Below, one piece after another: positions 35,611 to 44,350 of a stretch of DNA of 64,000 bases. Below the pieces are notes generated by a model. That model did no database searches and had not been told where the DNA came from. It saw only the letters and a program-made list of their open reading frames with translations. The number at the start of each line of letters is the position of its first letter. Position 1 is the stretch's first letter. The stretch covers positions 1,364,001-1,428,000 of the forward strand of contig NC_015684.1 in the NCBI RefSeq assembly GCF_000218565.1, written 5' to 3'. Made by a program: the position numbers and the translations under genes. The DNA is from Afipia carboxidovorans OM5 (lineage in GTDB: Bacteria; Pseudomonadota; Alphaproteobacteria; Rhizobiales; Xanthobacteraceae).

Positions 35611-38600
35611 ATGCGAATTCAACGCCGCTACACCAAGGTCGATCAGCCACCCTACGCCGCCATTTCGTTTCGGCTGACGACGAGCGAGATTCGCAATCCC
35701 GACGGCTCCGTGGTGTTCAAGCTCGATAATGTCGAGGTGCCGGAGTTCTGGTCGCAGGTCGCCTCCGATGTGCTGGCGCAGAAGTATTTCCGCAAGGCGG
35801 GCGTGGCCGCGCGTCTGAAGAAGGTCGAGGAGGAGACCGTCCCGTCCTGGCTGTGGCGCTCGGTGCCGGACACCGAGGCGCTCGCGGCGCTGCCCGAGGC
35901 CGAACGGTTCGGCGGCGAGCAGTCCTCGAAGCAGGTGTTCGACCGGCTCGCCGGCTGCTGGACCTATTGGGGCTGGAAGGGCGGCTACTTCACCTCGGAG
36001 GACGACGCCCGCGCCTTCCATGACGAACTGCGCTACATGCTGGCGCAGCAGATGGTCGCGCCGAACTCGCCGCAATGGTTCAACACCGGTCTGCACTGGG
36101 CTTACGGTATCGATGGTCCAGGGCAGGGCCATTATTATGTCGACTGGAAGACCGGCAAGCTCACCAAGTCGAAATCTTCCTACGAACATCCGCAGCCGCA
36201 CGCCTGTTTCATCCAGGGCATCGAGGACGACCTCGTCAACGAGGGCGGCATCATGGACCTGTGGGTGCGCGAGGCGCGCCTGTTCAAATACGGCTCTGGC
36301 ACCGGCTCGAACTTCTCGCGGCTGCGCGGTGAGGGCGAGAAGCTGTCGGGTGGCGGCCGCTCCTCGGGCCTGATGAGCTTCCTCAAGATCGGCGACCGCG
36401 CGGCGGGCGCGATCAAGTCGGGTGGCACCACGCGCCGCGCGGCGAAAATGGTCGTGGTCGATGCCGACCATCCGGATATCGAAACCTATATCGACTGGAA
36501 GGTGCGCGAGGAGCAGAAGGTCGCGGCGCTCGTCACCGGCTCCAAGATCAACCAGAAGCACCTCAAGGCCATCATGAAGGCCTGCGTGAACTGCGAAGGT
36601 TCAGGCGACGACTGCTTCGATCCGGAGAAGAACCCGGCGCTGAAACGCGAGATCAAGCTCGCCCGCCGCGCCCTCGTCACCGATAACATGATCAAGCGCG
36701 TGATCCAGTTCGCGCGGCAGGGCTACACCGATATTCAGTTCGACACCTTCGACACCGACTGGGATTCGGAAGCGTATCTGACCGTCTCCGGCCAGAACTC
36801 CAACAACTCCGTCTCGCTGAAGGATGATTTCCTGCGCGCGGTCGAGACAGATGGTGAATGGAATCTGGTAGGCCGCACCGACGGCAAGGTGAGGAAGACG
36901 CTGCGTGCGCGCGATTTGTGGGAGAAGATCGGCTACGCCGCCTGGGCGTCCGCCGATCCGGGCCTGCACTTCAACACCACGATGAACGACTGGCACACCT
37001 GTAAAGCCAGCGGCGACATTCGTGCGTCGAACCCGTGCTCGGAATACATGTTCCTCGACGACACGGCGTGCAATCTCGCCTCCGCCAATCTTCTGACGTT
37101 TTACGATCCGCACACCCGCCGGTTCGATACGGATGCCTATGAGCATCTGTGCCGGCTGTGGACCATCGTGCTCGAAATCTCCGTCATGATGGCGCAATTC
37201 CCGTCGAAGGCGATTGCGGAGCTGTCTTACGAATTCCGTACGCTTGGCCTCGGCTACGCCAATATCGGCGGCCTGCTGATGACCATGGGTCTGCCCTATG
37301 ACTCCAAGGAAGGCCGTGCGCTGTGCGGTGCCCTCTCTGCGATCATGACCGGCACCGCCTATGCGACATCGGCGGAGATGGCGGCCGAGCTCGGCACTTT
37401 CCCGGGTTACAAGAAGAACGCGAAGCACGTGCTGCGCGTGATCCGCAACCATCGTCGCGCCGCGCATGGTGTTGCGGTCGGCTACGAGGCGCTCGCCGTC
37501 GATCCGGTGCCGCTCGATCACGCCTCTTGCCCGCAGGCCGACATCGTCGAGCATGCCAAGGCGGTGTGGGACCGTGCGCTCGAACTCGGCGAGACCAACG
37601 GCTATCGCAATGCCCAGACCACGGTGGTGGCGCCGACCGGCACCATCGGCCTGGTGATGGATTGCGACACCACCGGCATCGAGCCCGACTTCGCGCTGGT
37701 GAAGTTCAAGAAGCTCGCCGGTGGCGGCTACTGGAAGATCATCAACCGCGCCGTGCCGGAAGCGTTGCGTGCGCTCGGCTACCGCGAAAGCGAAATCGCC
37801 GAGATCGAGGCTTACGCGGTGGGCCACGGCTCGCTGTCGAACGCGCCCGGCATCAACGCCTCCACGCTGAAGGCCAAGGGTTTCACCGATGAAGCGCTGG
37901 CGAAGGTCGAGAAGGCGTTGCCGACTGCCTTCGACGTCAAATTCGTGTTCAACAAGTGGACGCTGGGCGAGGACTTCATCCGCAACAGCCTCAACATCGC
38001 GCCTGAGGTGATGAACGCACCGGGCTTCGACCTGCTCGTGGCGCTCGGCTTCTCCAAGCGTGACATCGAAGCCGCGAACGTCCACATCTGCGGTGCGATG
38101 ACGGTGGAAGGTGCGCCGCACCTGAAGGACGAGCACTACGCCGTGTTCGACTGCGCCAATCCCTGCGGCAAGATCGGCAAGCGCTATCTGTCCGTCGAGA
38201 GCCACATCCGCATGATGGCGGCATCGCAGCCCTTCATTTCGGGTGCGATCTCCAAGACCATCAACATGCCGAACGACGCCACGGTGGAGGATTGCAAGAA
38301 CGCTTATCTCTTGTCGTGGAAGCTCGCACTGAAGGCGAACGCGCTTTATCGCGACGGCTCGAAACTGTCGCAGCCGCTGAACTCGCAGCTCATCGCCGAC
38401 GAGGATGATGAGGACGATGCCATCGAGGCGTTCCACGACAAGCCGATGGCCGCGCGTGCCACGCAGGTTGTCGAGAAGATCGTCGAGCGTGTGGTCGAAC
38501 ATGTCTCGCGCGAGCGCGAGCGGATGCCGGATCGCCGCAAGGGGTACACCCAGAAGGCGATCGTCGGCGGGCACAAGGTCTATGTGCGCACCGGTGAATA

Positions 38601-39366
38601 CGATGACGGCCGCCTCGGCGAAATCTTCGTCGACATGCACAAGGAAGGCGCGGCGCTCCGCTCCTTCATCAACAACTTCGCTATCGCGGTGTCGCTCGGC
38701 CTGCAATACGGCGTGCCGCTTGAGGAATACGTTGATGCGTTCACCTTCACCCGCTTCGAGCCCGCGGGTCCGGTGCAGGGCAACGACTCCATCAAGTACG
38801 CGACCTCGATCCTGGACTACGTGTTCCGCGAACTCGCGGTGAGCTACCTGTCGCGCTATGACCTCGCCCATGTCGACCCGAGCGAAACCAGTTTCGACTC
38901 GCTCGGCAAGGGCGTGAACGAGGGCAAGGCGCAGGGCCCAACCGGCCCGAGCAAGTATCTCTCGCGTGGTCTCACACGCTCACGCTCCGACAATCTCGTG
39001 GTGATGCAGGGCGGCGCAAGTGCGGCCGTCACCGCGCACAATGACAGTGCGCCGGTGGGCGGATCGCGCGTCACTGCAACAACATCAGGTGCCGCTGAGA
39101 GTGGCGCTGCCGCGCTGAAGACCGCGGAACCGGAGCGCGCGCTCTCGCCGACGGAGAAGCTCGAGGCGGAGCAGTGGAGCAGGGCGGGCACCGCGCAGGT
39201 GACTGCACCGGCACCGGCAACGCTCTCCAAGGCCGAGCGCCGCGCGGAAGCACGGGCGCGCGGCTATGAAGGCGACATGTGCTCGGAATGCTCCAACTTC
39301 ACGCTGGTACGCAACGGCACTTGCATGAAGTGCGATACCTGCGGTGCGACCACAGGCTGCAGCTAA
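35611..39366 (+). CDS. nrdJ: Adenosylcobalamin-dependent (class II) ribonucleoside-diphosphate reductase
   Basis: 1251 residues, the large class II reductase type common in Alphaproteobacteria. The ten-stranded barrel carries NPCSE at 474-478 with the catalytic Asn/Cys/Glu set. A TSCPD-type domain sits near residues 970-1090 (KAIVGGHKVYVRTGEYDDG). After a low-complexity Ala/Thr linker the C-terminus has a four-cysteine zinc ribbon (CSEC, CMKCDTC) and ends TTGCS. It reduces ribonucleotides using a B12-derived radical and needs no oxygen. It complements the oxygen-dependent NrdAB encoded about 13 kb downstream. Only a weak ribosome-binding site (GGGG) precedes the ATG. Confidence 0.95.
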   Translation: MRIQRRYTKVDQPPYAAISFRLTTSEIRNPDGSVVFKLDNVEVPEFWSQVASDVLAQKYFRKAGVAARLKKVEEETVPSWLWRSVPDTEALAALPEAERFGGEQSSKQVFDRLAGCWTYWGWKGGYFTSEDDARAFHDELRYMLAQQMVAPNSPQWFNTGLHWAYGIDGPGQGHYYVDWKTGKLTKSKSSYEHPQPHACFIQGIEDDLVNEGGIMDLWVREARLFKYGSGTGSNFSRLRGEGEKLSGGGRSSGLMSFLKIGDRAAGAIKSGGTTRRAAKMVVVDADHPDIETYIDWKVREEQKVAALVTGSKINQKHLKAIMKACVNCEGSGDDCFDPEKNPALKREIKLARRALVTDNMIKRVIQFARQGYTDIQFDTFDTDWDSEAYLTVSGQNSNNSVSLKDDFLRAVETDGEWNLVGRTDGKVRKTLRARDLWEKIGYAAWASADPGLHFNTTMNDWHTCKASGDIRASNPCSEYMFLDDTACNLASANLLTFYDPHTRRFDTDAYEHLCRLWTIVLEISVMMAQFPSKAIAELSYEFRTLGLGYANIGGLLMTMGLPYDSKEGRALCGALSAIMTGTAYATSAEMAAELGTFPGYKKNAKHVLRVIRNHRRAAHGVAVGYEALAVDPVPLDHASCPQADIVEHAKAVWDRALELGETNGYRNAQTTVVAPTGTIGLVMDCDTTGIEPDFALVKFKKLAGGGYWKIINRAVPEALRALGYRESEIAEIEAYAVGHGSLSNAPGINASTLKAKGFTDEALAKVEKALPTAFDVKFVFNKWTLGEDFIRNSLNIAPEVMNAPGFDLLVALGFSKRDIEAANVHICGAMTVEGAPHLKDEHYAVFDCANPCGKIGKRYLSVESHIRMMAASQPFISGAISKTINMPNDATVEDCKNAYLLSWKLALKANALYRDGSKLSQPLNSQLIADEDDEDDAIEAFHDKPMAARATQVVEKIVERVVEHVSRERERMPDRRKGYTQKAIVGGHKVYVRTGEYDDGRLGEIFVDMHKEGAALRSFINNFAIAVSLGLQYGVPLEEYVDAFTFTRFEPAGPVQGNDSIKYATSILDYVFRELAVSYLSRYDLAHVDPSETSFDSLGKGVNEGKAQGPTGPSKYLSRGLTRSRSDNLVVMQGGASAAVTAHNDSAPVGGSRVTATTSGAAESGAAALKTAEPERALSPTEKLEAEQWSRAGTAQVTAPAPATLSKAERRAEARARGYEGDMCSECSNFTLVRNGTCMKCDTCGATTGCS

Positions 39367-39379
39367 CAGTTCTGAGGCG

Positions 39380-39413
39380 GCTGCGCTGTCCGGTTTCAAT
39401 TGGGCAGCGCAGC
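39380..39413. terminator. Terminator hairpin between nrdJ and the I78-like gene
   Basis: A 12-bp stem (GCTGCGCTG.. / ..CAGCGCAGC, one G-T pair) with a 10-base loop between the converging genes. No clear T-run; it overlaps the spacer by position and probably serves both. Confidence 0.55.
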
Positions 39414-39420
39414 GTTGCCG

Positions 39421-39714
39421 TTAACCGCAAAACGCGCGAACGATTTTTCCTGTCCTGGGATTGGTCTCGATCGTGACGCGCTCCCGCCTGTAATCCATCG
39501 TGACGCCCTGACCGGGCCTGATCTGGCGGACGATGGTGGCGCCGGTCAGCCGTTTCGCCCGGCGGTCCGAAATCCTGTTCTTGCCTGTCAAAGCTGCGGC
39601 CGCGCTCGTCTTGCAAATGCCGACGCGAACGCCCGCGGCCTGCGCCTCCGTGTGGCAGGTCGCAGCGATGATGAGGGCGGCTGCCAAACCGGCAAGATAA
39701 CGTGCGTGCATCAT
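39421..39714 (-). CDS. Peptidase inhibitor I78-like exported protein
   Basis: 97 residues. A signal peptide ends near HTEAQA, then a domain of about 65 residues resembles I78-family inhibitors: CKTSAAAALTGK, the core GATIVRQIRPGQGVTMDYRRERV and the terminal GKIVRAFCG. The Cys pair near both ends could form a disulfide. I78 proteins inhibit serine proteases in the periplasm or outside the cell. The family call is from pattern recognition only. It is convergent with nrdJ. Confidence 0.72.
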   Translation of the reverse strand: MMHARYLAGLAAALIIAATCHTEAQAAGVRVGICKTSAAAALTGKNRISDRRAKRLTGATIVRQIRPGQGVTMDYRRERVTIETNPRTGKIVRAFCG

Positions 39715-39976
39715 GATGTGAGCTCCAATGGGACCCGTAAGTGTAGCATGCTTGAGGCGCCGGGAGCGCCCGCCGTGCGCCGCGCAGCATCGAGAGCGAG
39801 ATACAGATCAGAACCTGAAAAAGCTGGCGGCCGATCCCGAGGGAAAGACCGGCCGCCATTGCGAGCCAGGCGGGACGAGGGAGACCTGGCCGCATCACCT
39901 CGCATCAGGGACAGGGTGCGAGGAAACTCATCCTCGAAGCGCGTGCACGAAGACGTCCGGATTCTGCGGTAGCGCG

Positions 39977-41182
39977 TCAGAGATCGGTGACGCGCTCCGG
40001 ATTGGCCGAGGCGAGAGCGGCAGCGCGTTCGGCACGCGGCGGATAGATCCAGACCGTGTTGATCTCCTGCTTGGTCTTCTTGGCCCCATCGCCGACCATT
40101 TCCACCTTGTGGTCCCAGCCGCGAGTGAAGAGGGCGCCGGCTTCACCGAGATCGAGGCAGGTGACGTACGCCTCCTGGTGATAGGGCCGCGTCGGCACGC
40201 CGAGCAGTTCGGCGGCTGCGTTGTTGCCGGCGAACGCGCCCATCCGCGTGGCGTGCTGGCACGACATCAGCGCGAAGTTGCCGGCGTCGTCGCAGGCTGC
40301 CTTGGCCGCGTCGCCGGTGGCGAACACGTCGGCTACGCCCGGCACACGCAAATCGCGGTCGACGATCAGGCGGCCGAAATTGTCGCGCTCGACGGGAATC
40401 TGCGCGGTAAGCGGATTGGCACGAATGCCCGCCGCCCAGATCACCGTGGCGGTCTCGATGTGCTCGCCGCTAGAGAGCGTGATGCCCGATGTATCGAGCG
40501 AAGCGACGCCTGCACCGAGGCGCGTCTCGATGCCGAGCTTGCGGAGCGCATCTTCGACGATCGGGCGCGGACCGCTGCCCATGTCAGGAACCACCGCTTC
40601 ATTGCGATCGATGATGATGACGCGAGGGTTCGCCTTGGCGCCGAAGATGGTGTGCAGCCGCGCCGGGATTTCCGTTGCCGCCTCGATGCCGGTGAAGCCC
40701 GCACCCACCACGACAACCGTATCGCGGGCTGGCGAGGCCGGGCGACCAGCAAGGATTTTCAGATGCCGGTCGAGCGCAATCGCATCGTCCAGTTGATCGA
40801 CGCTGAAGGCGTGCTCGGCGAGGCCGGGAATGTTCGGGCGAAATAACTGGCTGCCGGATGCCACCACCAGGCGATCATAGGAGAGCGATTTATTCGCTCC
40901 GTTCGTGGTTGCAACTTCGACCGTGTGCGATGCCGGATCGATTGCCTCGGCGCGGCCCTGAACGTAGACGACGTTGATGGCAGCGAGGACATCCTGCAGC
41001 GGCGCGGTCAGCGTTTCCGGATTCTGCTCGTAAAGCCGAGGGCGGATCACGAGCGTCGGCTCCGGCGCGACCAGCATGATCTCAAGACCTGCGGGTGAGA
41101 CGCCTTCGATGTCGCGCAGGCGGGCGGCGGAAAGGGCGGCGTACATGCCGGCGAAGCCGGCTCCGATAATGACGATTCGCAT
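39977..41182 (-). CDS. NDH-2-like FAD-dependent NAD(P)H dehydrogenase/oxidoreductase
   Basis: 401 residues with two dinucleotide folds: GAGFAGMYAALSAARL at the N-terminus for FAD and VVVGAGFTGIEAATEI around residue 165 for NAD(P)H. VFATGDAAKA is the C-terminal FAD motif. There is no CxxC redox disulfide, so it resembles type II NADH dehydrogenases or carotenoid/quinone reductase relatives rather than thioredoxin reductase. The longer frame adds 13 codons; ATG 41182 directly begins the FAD fold and has GGAG upstream. It is likely peripheral on the inner membrane. Confidence 0.85.
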   Translation of the reverse strand: MRIVIIGAGFAGMYAALSAARLRDIEGVSPAGLEIMLVAPEPTLVIRPRLYEQNPETLTAPLQDVLAAINVVYVQGRAEAIDPASHTVEVATTNGANKSLSYDRLVVASGSQLFRPNIPGLAEHAFSVDQLDDAIALDRHLKILAGRPASPARDTVVVVGAGFTGIEAATEIPARLHTIFGAKANPRVIIIDRNEAVVPDMGSGPRPIVEDALRKLGIETRLGAGVASLDTSGITLSSGEHIETATVIWAAGIRANPLTAQIPVERDNFGRLIVDRDLRVPGVADVFATGDAAKAACDDAGNFALMSCQHATRMGAFAGNNAAAELLGVPTRPYHQEAYVTCLDLGEAGALFTRGWDHKVEMVGDGAKKTKQEINTVWIYPPRAERAAALASANPERVTDL

Positions 41183-41289
41183 TGGATATACTCCGTGGTT
41201 TTGTCTCTTGGAAATTTGCAACAGCCTGCCCCCGCCCCGATCAGGGGACGTCCGTTACATCGGAGGCGGCCGCAGGCGTGGTGAAGCGA

Positions 41290-42120
41290 TCAGGCCGTGA
41301 TGAAAGCGAGCAGTTCGGCGTTGACGGTGTCCGCATGTGTCGTGCACATGCCGTGCGGCAGCTTCTCGTAGATCTTCAGCGTACTTTTCTTGAGAAGCTT
41401 TGCGGCCAGCGGCGCGGAATCCGCGATCGGTACGATCTGATCGTCGTCGCCGTGCATCACCAGTGTCGGCACGCCGATGTTCTTGAGGTCGTCACTGAAG
41501 TCGGTTTCTGAAAACGCCTTGATGCAGTCGTAATGCGCCTTGGCGCTGCCCATCATGCCCTGGCGCCACCAGTTCCAGATGATCGCCTGCGAGGGCTTGG
41601 CGTTCGGGCGGTTATAGCCATAGAACGGGCCGCTCGCGAAATCGAAATAGAAGTTCGAGCGGTTGCTGGCGAGGCTCTTGCGCAATTGATCGAATACGTC
41701 GATCGGAAGTCCGCCGGGATTTGCTGCGGTTTTCAGCATCACCGGCGTGACCGAGCCGATCAATACGAGCTTGGTGACACGGCCGTCGCCGTAGCGCGCG
41801 ACATATCGTGTGGCCTCGCCGCCACCCGTGGAGTGGCCGACGTGGATGGCGTTGCGCAGATTGAGGTGCTCGACCAGCGCCGCGACATCGGCGGCGTAAT
41901 GGTCCATGTCGTGGCCTTCGGCGACCTGGCTCGAGCGGCCGTGCCCGCGGCGATCGTGCGCAATGACGCGATAGCCCTTGCCGAGGAAGAACAGCATCTG
42001 CGCTTCCCAGTCATCGGAGGACAGCGGCCAGCCGTGATGAAAGACAATCGGCTGTGCCGTCTTCGGGCCCCAGTCCTTGTAGAAAATCTTGACGCCGTCC
42101 TTGGTGGTGACAGTGGTCAT
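41290..42120 (-). CDS. Alpha/beta hydrolase, non-heme chloroperoxidase/esterase-like
   Basis: 276 residues from ATG 42120. The oxyanion loop is HHGWPLS, the nucleophile elbow is GHSTGGG, the acid lies in GDDDQIVP and the histidine in LPHGMC, which is the layout of cofactor-free haloperoxidases and related esterases. AAGGA precedes this ATG. The frame also stays open upstream: ATG 42279, with GGAG seven bases before it, would add 53 residues with a Tat-like TRRNALATAFLYAM stretch, so an exported long form is possible. It is divergent in function from, but on the same strand as, the NDH-2-like gene. Confidence 0.83.
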   Translation of the reverse strand: MTTVTTKDGVKIFYKDWGPKTAQPIVFHHGWPLSSDDWEAQMLFFLGKGYRVIAHDRRGHGRSSQVAEGHDMDHYAADVAALVEHLNLRNAIHVGHSTGGGEATRYVARYGDGRVTKLVLIGSVTPVMLKTAANPGGLPIDVFDQLRKSLASNRSNFYFDFASGPFYGYNRPNAKPSQAIIWNWWRQGMMGSAKAHYDCIKAFSETDFSDDLKNIGVPTLVMHGDDDQIVPIADSAPLAAKLLKKSTLKIYEKLPHGMCTTHADTVNAELLAFITA

Positions 42121-42380
42121 GGGATCAATTCCTTGAGCGAGGTGTGAGGGGACTTTCCTGTCGTCGCCCGCGGCCGAGGAGAAACGGATGTTTGCGGACA
42201 TGGCGTAAAGGAACGCGGTCGCCAGCGCGTTCCGGCGCGTGATCCGCCCGAGCTGGCTGAGGGAGTGGTTCCAGGTCATTCGTTGTCTCCGTTGGTCGAT
42301 GACGTGAGGACAACGATGATTTAGCGAACCGGCCCTTTGGCTGCGCCAGAGCGGTTGCGGTGGTTGCAGCGCGATTGCTG

Positions 42381-43331
42381 CTAACGCGGCCGCTTGCGCC
42401 AATCGCTCGGCGTATCTCCGGTCAGCCGCCGGAAGGCTGCCGCGAACGCCGTCTGCGAGGAATAGCCGAGCTCCGCCGCAACGGAGGCGACCGAGATGCC
42501 GGGGTCGCGCAGCATGGTCATGGCTTGCTCGAGCCGGTAGCGGCGCAGCCAGTTATGCGGCGACAGGCCCGTGCTTTCCTTGAAGGCCCGGCAGAAATGA
42601 AATCGCGACAGCCCCGCATCCGCGGCGAGGGCTGCGAGCGAAATATCCGCATCGGTATCTGAGCGCATGCGCTCGATCGCGCGGCGCAACACAGTAGGAG
42701 ACAAACCGCCGACGATCGACTGAGGAGATGTTTGGCTGCCGATATGCGCGACGAGAAGGCGCGTCGCCAGAAGATCGATCAGCTGCTGCCGAAACAGATT
42801 GTCCAGCACGTCGCTGCCGTCCAGAGAATCCGCTGCGCTCATCAGAAGGCGCGAGGTGGTCGGGTCGGGATGCCCGGTTCGCTCCGCAAGATCGATCAGG
42901 CCGCCCCGGTCGGCTTCAGCCGCAACGCGCGCGAGTGTCTCATGAGGGAGGTGAAGCTGGACGACGTTGACGTTACCCGAGATATCCCATCGGGAGGTGG
43001 AGCCTGCCGGGATGATGGTGACGACGCCGGTGCGTGCCGTTCCGGTCGCGAGCGATTTGCCGGCGCGCCGCTCCAGCCGCTGCATGGTGCTCATGTAGGT
43101 CATGACGACATGATCGGCCATCGGCTCGACTACATCGTGCAGCGCACCGTGATTCCAGTGCACGATGGTGCCTTCGGAATCGGTTGCGATATGGAGCGGC
43201 TTGACGCCGAGAACGCGCGTCATCTCCGCATTTGCGGAGCGCCGCTCGGATGACCGCGCGTCGTGTCCGTCGGCTTCGGGCGCTGGTGGCTCTCCGCGCA
43301 TGGGCGGCTCGGGTGACTTCGGTTTGTTCAT
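42381..43331 (-). CDS. AraC family transcriptional regulator
   Basis: 316 residues. The C-terminal 100 residues hold two helix-turn-helix units (ISLAALAADAGLSRFHFCRAFKE and ISVASVAAELGYSSQTAFAAAFRR), the AraC/XylS signature. The N-terminal half is a cupin-like sensor. The first 35 residues are polar and probably disordered. It lies upstream of, and on the same strand as, the alpha/beta hydrolase (101 bases to the long-form start) and is a plausible regulator of it. Confidence 0.9.
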   Translation of the reverse strand: MNKPKSPEPPMRGEPPAPEADGHDARSSERRSANAEMTRVLGVKPLHIATDSEGTIVHWNHGALHDVVEPMADHVVMTYMSTMQRLERRAGKSLATGTARTGVVTIIPAGSTSRWDISGNVNVVQLHLPHETLARVAAEADRGGLIDLAERTGHPDPTTSRLLMSAADSLDGSDVLDNLFRQQLIDLLATRLLVAHIGSQTSPQSIVGGLSPTVLRRAIERMRSDTDADISLAALAADAGLSRFHFCRAFKESTGLSPHNWLRRYRLEQAMTMLRDPGISVASVAAELGYSSQTAFAAAFRRLTGDTPSDWRKRPR

Positions 43332-43403
43332 GGATGCAGCCCCTCGTGCTTATCCGAACACAACGGATCTCCGGTCCCTCGGTGATCCGGCATTGTCTCG
43401 GCG

Positions 43404-44159
43404 CTAGCGCCGGCCAAATTCGTGGTCGAGCCAGTCCTGAAAATGCATCGTTCCCAGACGAGGCGCAGCGCCCGGCGTCAGCGATGTATCGTCGATCTGG
43501 GCGCCAAAATATTTTGCGTGGACGTCGGCGATCACCGCGCGCGGATCGCCTTTGGCAGCGAGATATTGCCGCGCGAGCGCATCGAGTGGGATCGGCTCGG
43601 GGCCTGCGATCTCGACCGTGCTGTTCAAAGGTTTGTTGAGCGCGATCTCCGCCAGCGCATTTGCGACTTCGCGGGCTGCGATCGGCTGCATCAGCGCCGG
43701 CGACAGTCGCGCAACGTCATTCTCCGTGCCTGCCTCGATGATGGCATCGACGAATTCAAAGAATTGCGTTGCCTGAAGGATGGTGAAAGGAAGTCCCGAC
43801 AATTTGACCAGTTTTTCCTGGACGGCCTTGGCGCGAAGATAGCCGCTGTCGTGTACGCGCTGCGCGCCGACCACCGACAGAATGACATGGTGCGTAACCC
43901 CGGCGGCGATCCCGGCCGCCAGCAGATTGCGGCTCGACGTTTCGAAGAACTCCAGAACCGCCCGCTCCTCGAACGAGGGCGAATTGGCGACATCGACGAC
44001 GACCTGCGCGCCAGACAAGGCTTCCGCAAGGCCTTCGCGCGTCACTGCGTTGACGCCGGTGCGCGGCGAGGCGGCAAGCGCCTCGTGCCCTTTCTCACGC
44101 AGCGTGCTGACGAGCGTCTTGCCGATGAGGCCGCTGCCTCCGATCACAACAATCTTCAT
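43404..44159 (-). CDS. NmrA/SDR-like NAD(P)-binding protein
   Basis: 251 residues. The N-terminal MKIVVIGGSGLIGKTLVSTLREKGH is an atypical SDR nucleotide-binding fold (GGSGLIG), followed by VVDVANSPSFE and HHVILSVVGAQR. The catalytic Tyr-x-x-x-Lys is not obvious, so it may be a redox sensor or a reductase of the NmrA type. The longer frame adds 40 codons upstream; ATG 44159 begins the fold and has AAGGAG just before it. It stands between the AraC regulator and the divergent winged-helix/TPR gene. Confidence 0.82.
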   Translation of the reverse strand: MKIVVIGGSGLIGKTLVSTLREKGHEALAASPRTGVNAVTREGLAEALSGAQVVVDVANSPSFEERAVLEFFETSSRNLLAAGIAAGVTHHVILSVVGAQRVHDSGYLRAKAVQEKLVKLSGLPFTILQATQFFEFVDAIIEAGTENDVARLSPALMQPIAAREVANALAEIALNKPLNSTVEIAGPEPIPLDALARQYLAAKGDPRAVIADVHAKYFGAQIDDTSLTPGAAPRLGTMHFQDWLDHEFGRR

Positions 44160-44350
44160 GTCCAACTCCTTGCCCTGAACCGGGCCGGCATTTTCGGAGA
44201 AGACAATGTGCTTAAAATCGCCCCGAGACTTTGCGGGCGCCTTGAGATATTCTTGGATTTTCCTTGCCTTTTCGTCCAAAGGACCGTGGACCGCCCGCCA
44301 TTCGGTTGCGGAGCCTTGATCGGGCGATCAGTCGGCGGCCGGGGGCTTCT

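Noticed and set aside
36601..38871. 756-codon open frame antisense to nrdJ
   Set aside because: Composition (Arg/His/Asp/Gly-rich) and register are typical of shadow frames opposite high-G+C genes; no domain and no ribosome-binding site.
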